7,375 bases of DNA, from positions 1-7,375 of the forward strand of contig JACDAK010000295.1 in NCBI GenBank assembly GCA_013695495.1, read 5' to 3'. This stretch comes from Blastocatellia bacterium (GTDB lineage Bacteria; Acidobacteriota; Blastocatellia; Pyrinomonadales; Pyrinomonadaceae). The position numbers and the translations under genes are program-made. The notes below the pieces were generated by a model. The model did not search any database. It saw only the letters and a list, made by a program, of their open reading frames with translations, and was not told where the DNA came from. Shown in pieces: positions 5,876 to 7,375 of this stretch (position 1 is its first letter; every line of letters starts with the position of its first letter).

Positions 5876-7119
5876 ACTTCCGCGAATCTCAGGACTATCT
5901 CTATTCGCTCGGCAACGAGGTCGAGGCAATGAAGCTCGGGCTTGAGAATATCCGCGCCCTCCTTGCCGCCCTTGGCAAGCCCCACACTAAATACAAAAAA
6001 GTGCAGGTAGCGGGCACGAATGGCAAAGGTTCTGTTTGCGTATTCCTCGATTCCATCTGCCGCCGGGCCGACATCCGGACCGGCCTCTACACCTCCCCGC
6101 ACCTTACCTCTATCACCGAACGCATCAAGATCGACGGCGCCGACATCAGCGAAACGGATTTTGCGAGCCTCGCCACCGCCGTCCGCGAACGTTCCGAGAA
6201 AATGCTCGACGCCGGCGATCTCCATTATCGCCCCACGTTTTTCGAGCAAGTCACCGCCATCGCGCTTCTCGCCTTTGCCGAAGCAAACGTCGAACTCGCC
6301 GTCCTCGAAACCGGCCTCGGCGGCCGCCTGGACGCCACAACCGCCGCCGAAGCCGAGATCGTCGCGATCACCCGCATAGACCTCGACCACCAGGAATTCC
6401 TCGGCGAAACCATCGAACAGATCGCCGCCGAAAAAGCGGCCATCATCCGCCCGGGAACCCACGTCGTCATCGGACCGCAGCGGCCGGAGGTGATGAAAGT
6501 TCTCCTCGCCCGATGTGCAGAAGTCGGAACAAGGCCAAAGATGGTATCCGATGCCGGAGAACCCCTCGAGGCACGTCTGGGATTGCCGGGACGACATCAG
6601 GACGAAAATGCCCGGATCGCAATGACCGCTGCGCAACTCGTGGAGAGGCTATTAAAGAAACCTGTCTCCGAAGATGTCATCTCACGTGGACTTGAGATCG
6701 CGAGACACCCTGGCCGCCTCGAGCACATCGGCAACTTCCTCCTCGACGGTGCGCACAACCCCGGCGGCATTACAGCCCTCGTAACCTTTCTCGATGAGGT
6801 CTATAAAGGAACACACATCACCCTCATCTTCGGCGTTATGCGTGACAAAAACGTCCCGGAAATGGCTAAAATAATCTGGCCGCGAGCCGATATCGTAATT
6901 CTCACGGAGCCATCAAACTCCCGCGCCATGACGACCGCTGAGCTGAAAAAGCATGTTCCGCCTAACATCGAACCGGCCAACGCCCACTCCACCGACTCTG
7001 TGGACCAGGCTCTCCGCACCGCCTATGAACTAACTTCCGATGACGGCATCATCCTCGTCACCGGTTCTCTCTATCTTGTCGGCGAGGTTCGAGGTAAACT
7101 GATAGCTGATATCTGTTAG
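5872..7119 (+). CDS. folC: Bifunctional folylpolyglutamate synthase/dihydrofolate synthase
   Basis: FolC adds glutamate to dihydropteroate and then extends the glutamate tail of reduced folates, using ATP; it is a cytoplasmic Mur-ligase-type enzyme. The 415-residue product has the P-loop GTNGKGS (48-54), YTSPHL (73-78), the omega-type motif ETGLGGRLDATT (146-157), DLDHQEFLG (170-178), LPGRHQDENA (238-247) at the domain junction, and LLDGAHNPGG (290-299) opening the C-terminal domain; VTGSLYLVGEVR closes it. The start is a TTG whose last two bases belong to the accD TGA stop (TTGA overlap). It is chosen because the next residues, NFRESQDYLYSLGNEVEAMK, are the normal FolC N-terminus; the next in-frame ATG, at codon 20, would remove part of it. 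With no Shine-Dalgarno, translation is probably coupled to accD. The link between about residues 222 and 238, before LPGRH, looks short compared with many FolC proteins. Confidence 0.96.
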   Translation: MNFRESQDYLYSLGNEVEAMKLGLENIRALLAALGKPHTKYKKVQVAGTNGKGSVCVFLDSICRRADIRTGLYTSPHLTSITERIKIDGADISETDFASLATAVRERSEKMLDAGDLHYRPTFFEQVTAIALLAFAEANVELAVLETGLGGRLDATTAAEAEIVAITRIDLDHQEFLGETIEQIAAEKAAIIRPGTHVVIGPQRPEVMKVLLARCAEVGTRPKMVSDAGEPLEARLGLPGRHQDENARIAMTAAQLVERLLKKPVSEDVISRGLEIARHPGRLEHIGNFLLDGAHNPGGITALVTFLDEVYKGTHITLIFGVMRDKNVPEMAKIIWPRADIVILTEPSNSRAMTTAELKKHVPPNIEPANAHSTDSVDQALRTAYELTSDDGIILVTGSLYLVGEVRGKLIADIC

Positions 7120-7170
7120 CCAAAAGACCCGAGACTTGAATCTACTCCCGAAAATACCGAAACTATAACG

Positions 7171-7375
7171 ATGCATAAATTAGTACTGATCCGGCACGGC
7201 GAGAGCGAGTGGAACAAAGAGAATCGGTTCACGGGGTGGAAAGACGTCGACCTTTCTGAAAAGGGCAGGGAAGAGGCCAAGGCGGCAGGCCTGTTGCTGA
7301 AGCAGGAGGGGTTTACGTTTGACGAAGCCTACACCTCAGTGCTCAAACGCGCCATCCGCACGCTCTGGATGATCC
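7171..7375 (+). CDS. gpmA: 2,3-bisphosphoglycerate-dependent phosphoglycerate mutase (partial, C-terminus beyond window)
   Basis: GpmA interconverts 3- and 2-phosphoglycerate in glycolysis and gluconeogenesis, through a phosphohistidine. The first 68 codons are present and open to the window end. LVLIRHGESEWNKENRFTGW (4-23) carries the phospho-accepting H9 with R8. DVDLSEKGREEAKAAG (25-40) and AYTSVLKRAIRTLW (53-66), with R60 in the active site, follow almost exactly as in E. coli GpmA, which separates it from the wider cobC/phoE phosphatase group. The ATG at 7171 gives an N-terminus two residues shorter than the E. coli protein. No Shine-Dalgarno precedes it; CTATAAC lies immediately before the ATG. 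It follows folC by 51 bases and may be transcribed with it. Confidence 0.95.
   Translation, partial: MHKLVLIRHGESEWNKENRFTGWKDVDLSEKGREEAKAAGLLLKQEGFTFDEAYTSVLKRAIRTLWMI

Noticed and set aside
5204..5929. Long minus-strand open frame (241 codons) opposite accD
   Set aside because: It lies fully against accD and the start of folC, which are certain genes. The translation is rich in His and Arg with no recognisable domain, as expected from the antisense of GC-rich coding sequence.
5749..6636. Long minus-strand open frame (295 codons) opposite folC
   Set aside because: The Gly/Asp/Phe-rich, low-complexity translation mirrors the codon bias of folC. It has no motif and spans the accD-folC junction.
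6036..6695. Plus-strand 219-codon frame inside folC
   Set aside because: The product is almost all Arg, Pro and His, a typical +1/+2 shadow of a GC-rich gene.
7136..7169. Promoter for gpmA from TTGAAT (7136) and TATAAC (7164)
   Set aside because: The spacer would be 22 bases, too long for a normal sigma-70 promoter, and transcription would begin inside the gene.
1..7375. Mobile element, CRISPR array, toxin-antitoxin or defence system
   Set aside because: No transposase or integrase motif, no terminal inverted repeats, no spaced direct repeats and no small paired genes were found. All strong frames belong to familiar families.

Overview
This window looks like a stretch of bacterial chromosome made up mostly of housekeeping genes. 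The DNA is moderately GC-rich by eye, and several start codons lack a clear Shine-Dalgarno sequence. The mix of genes would fit an acidobacterium-like organism (for example Blastocatellia/Pyrinomonadales): a DUF2270 membrane protein, a secreted Antigen-85-type esterase, an exported M24 peptidase and a remnant of a small secreted protein with a '(K)YWRLQxMDNPCD' signature. That placement is an inference from the style of the proteins; no marker gene here proves it.

Left end, minus strand (1-547): tadA (tRNA adenosine deaminase) is followed on the same strand by the first 36 bases of a serine tRNA gene that runs off the window edge. The anticodon begins CG, so it is probably tRNA-Ser(CGA). The tRNA appears to have its own promoter, whose -35 box overlaps the tadA stop codon.

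Middle, plus strand (about 570-4092): a divergent intergenic region leads into a four-helix DUF2270 membrane protein, followed 4 bases later by a secreted esterase, probably as one operon. Next comes a decayed gene for a small exported protein. It has a good ribosome binding site and signal peptide, but a stop at the second codon, another in-frame stop in the middle and apparently a missing central segment. A signal-peptide-bearing M24 (Xaa-Pro-type) metallopeptidase follows. A strong 16-bp hairpin then separates this group from the next genes.

Right end, plus strand (4183-7375): an inositol monophosphatase family phosphatase (suhB-like); accD (acetyl-CoA carboxylase beta subunit) overlapping folC (folylpolyglutamate synthase/dihydrofolate synthase) by 4 bases; and the first 68 codons of gpmA (2,3-bisphosphoglycerate-dependent phosphoglycerate mutase), cut by the window edge. 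These serve lipid, folate and central carbon metabolism.

I found no mobile element, CRISPR array, toxin-antitoxin pair or defence system, and nothing that looks like a new multi-gene system. The most interesting items are the broken secreted-protein gene, the edge tRNA with its compact promoter, and the general scarcity of Shine-Dalgarno sites.
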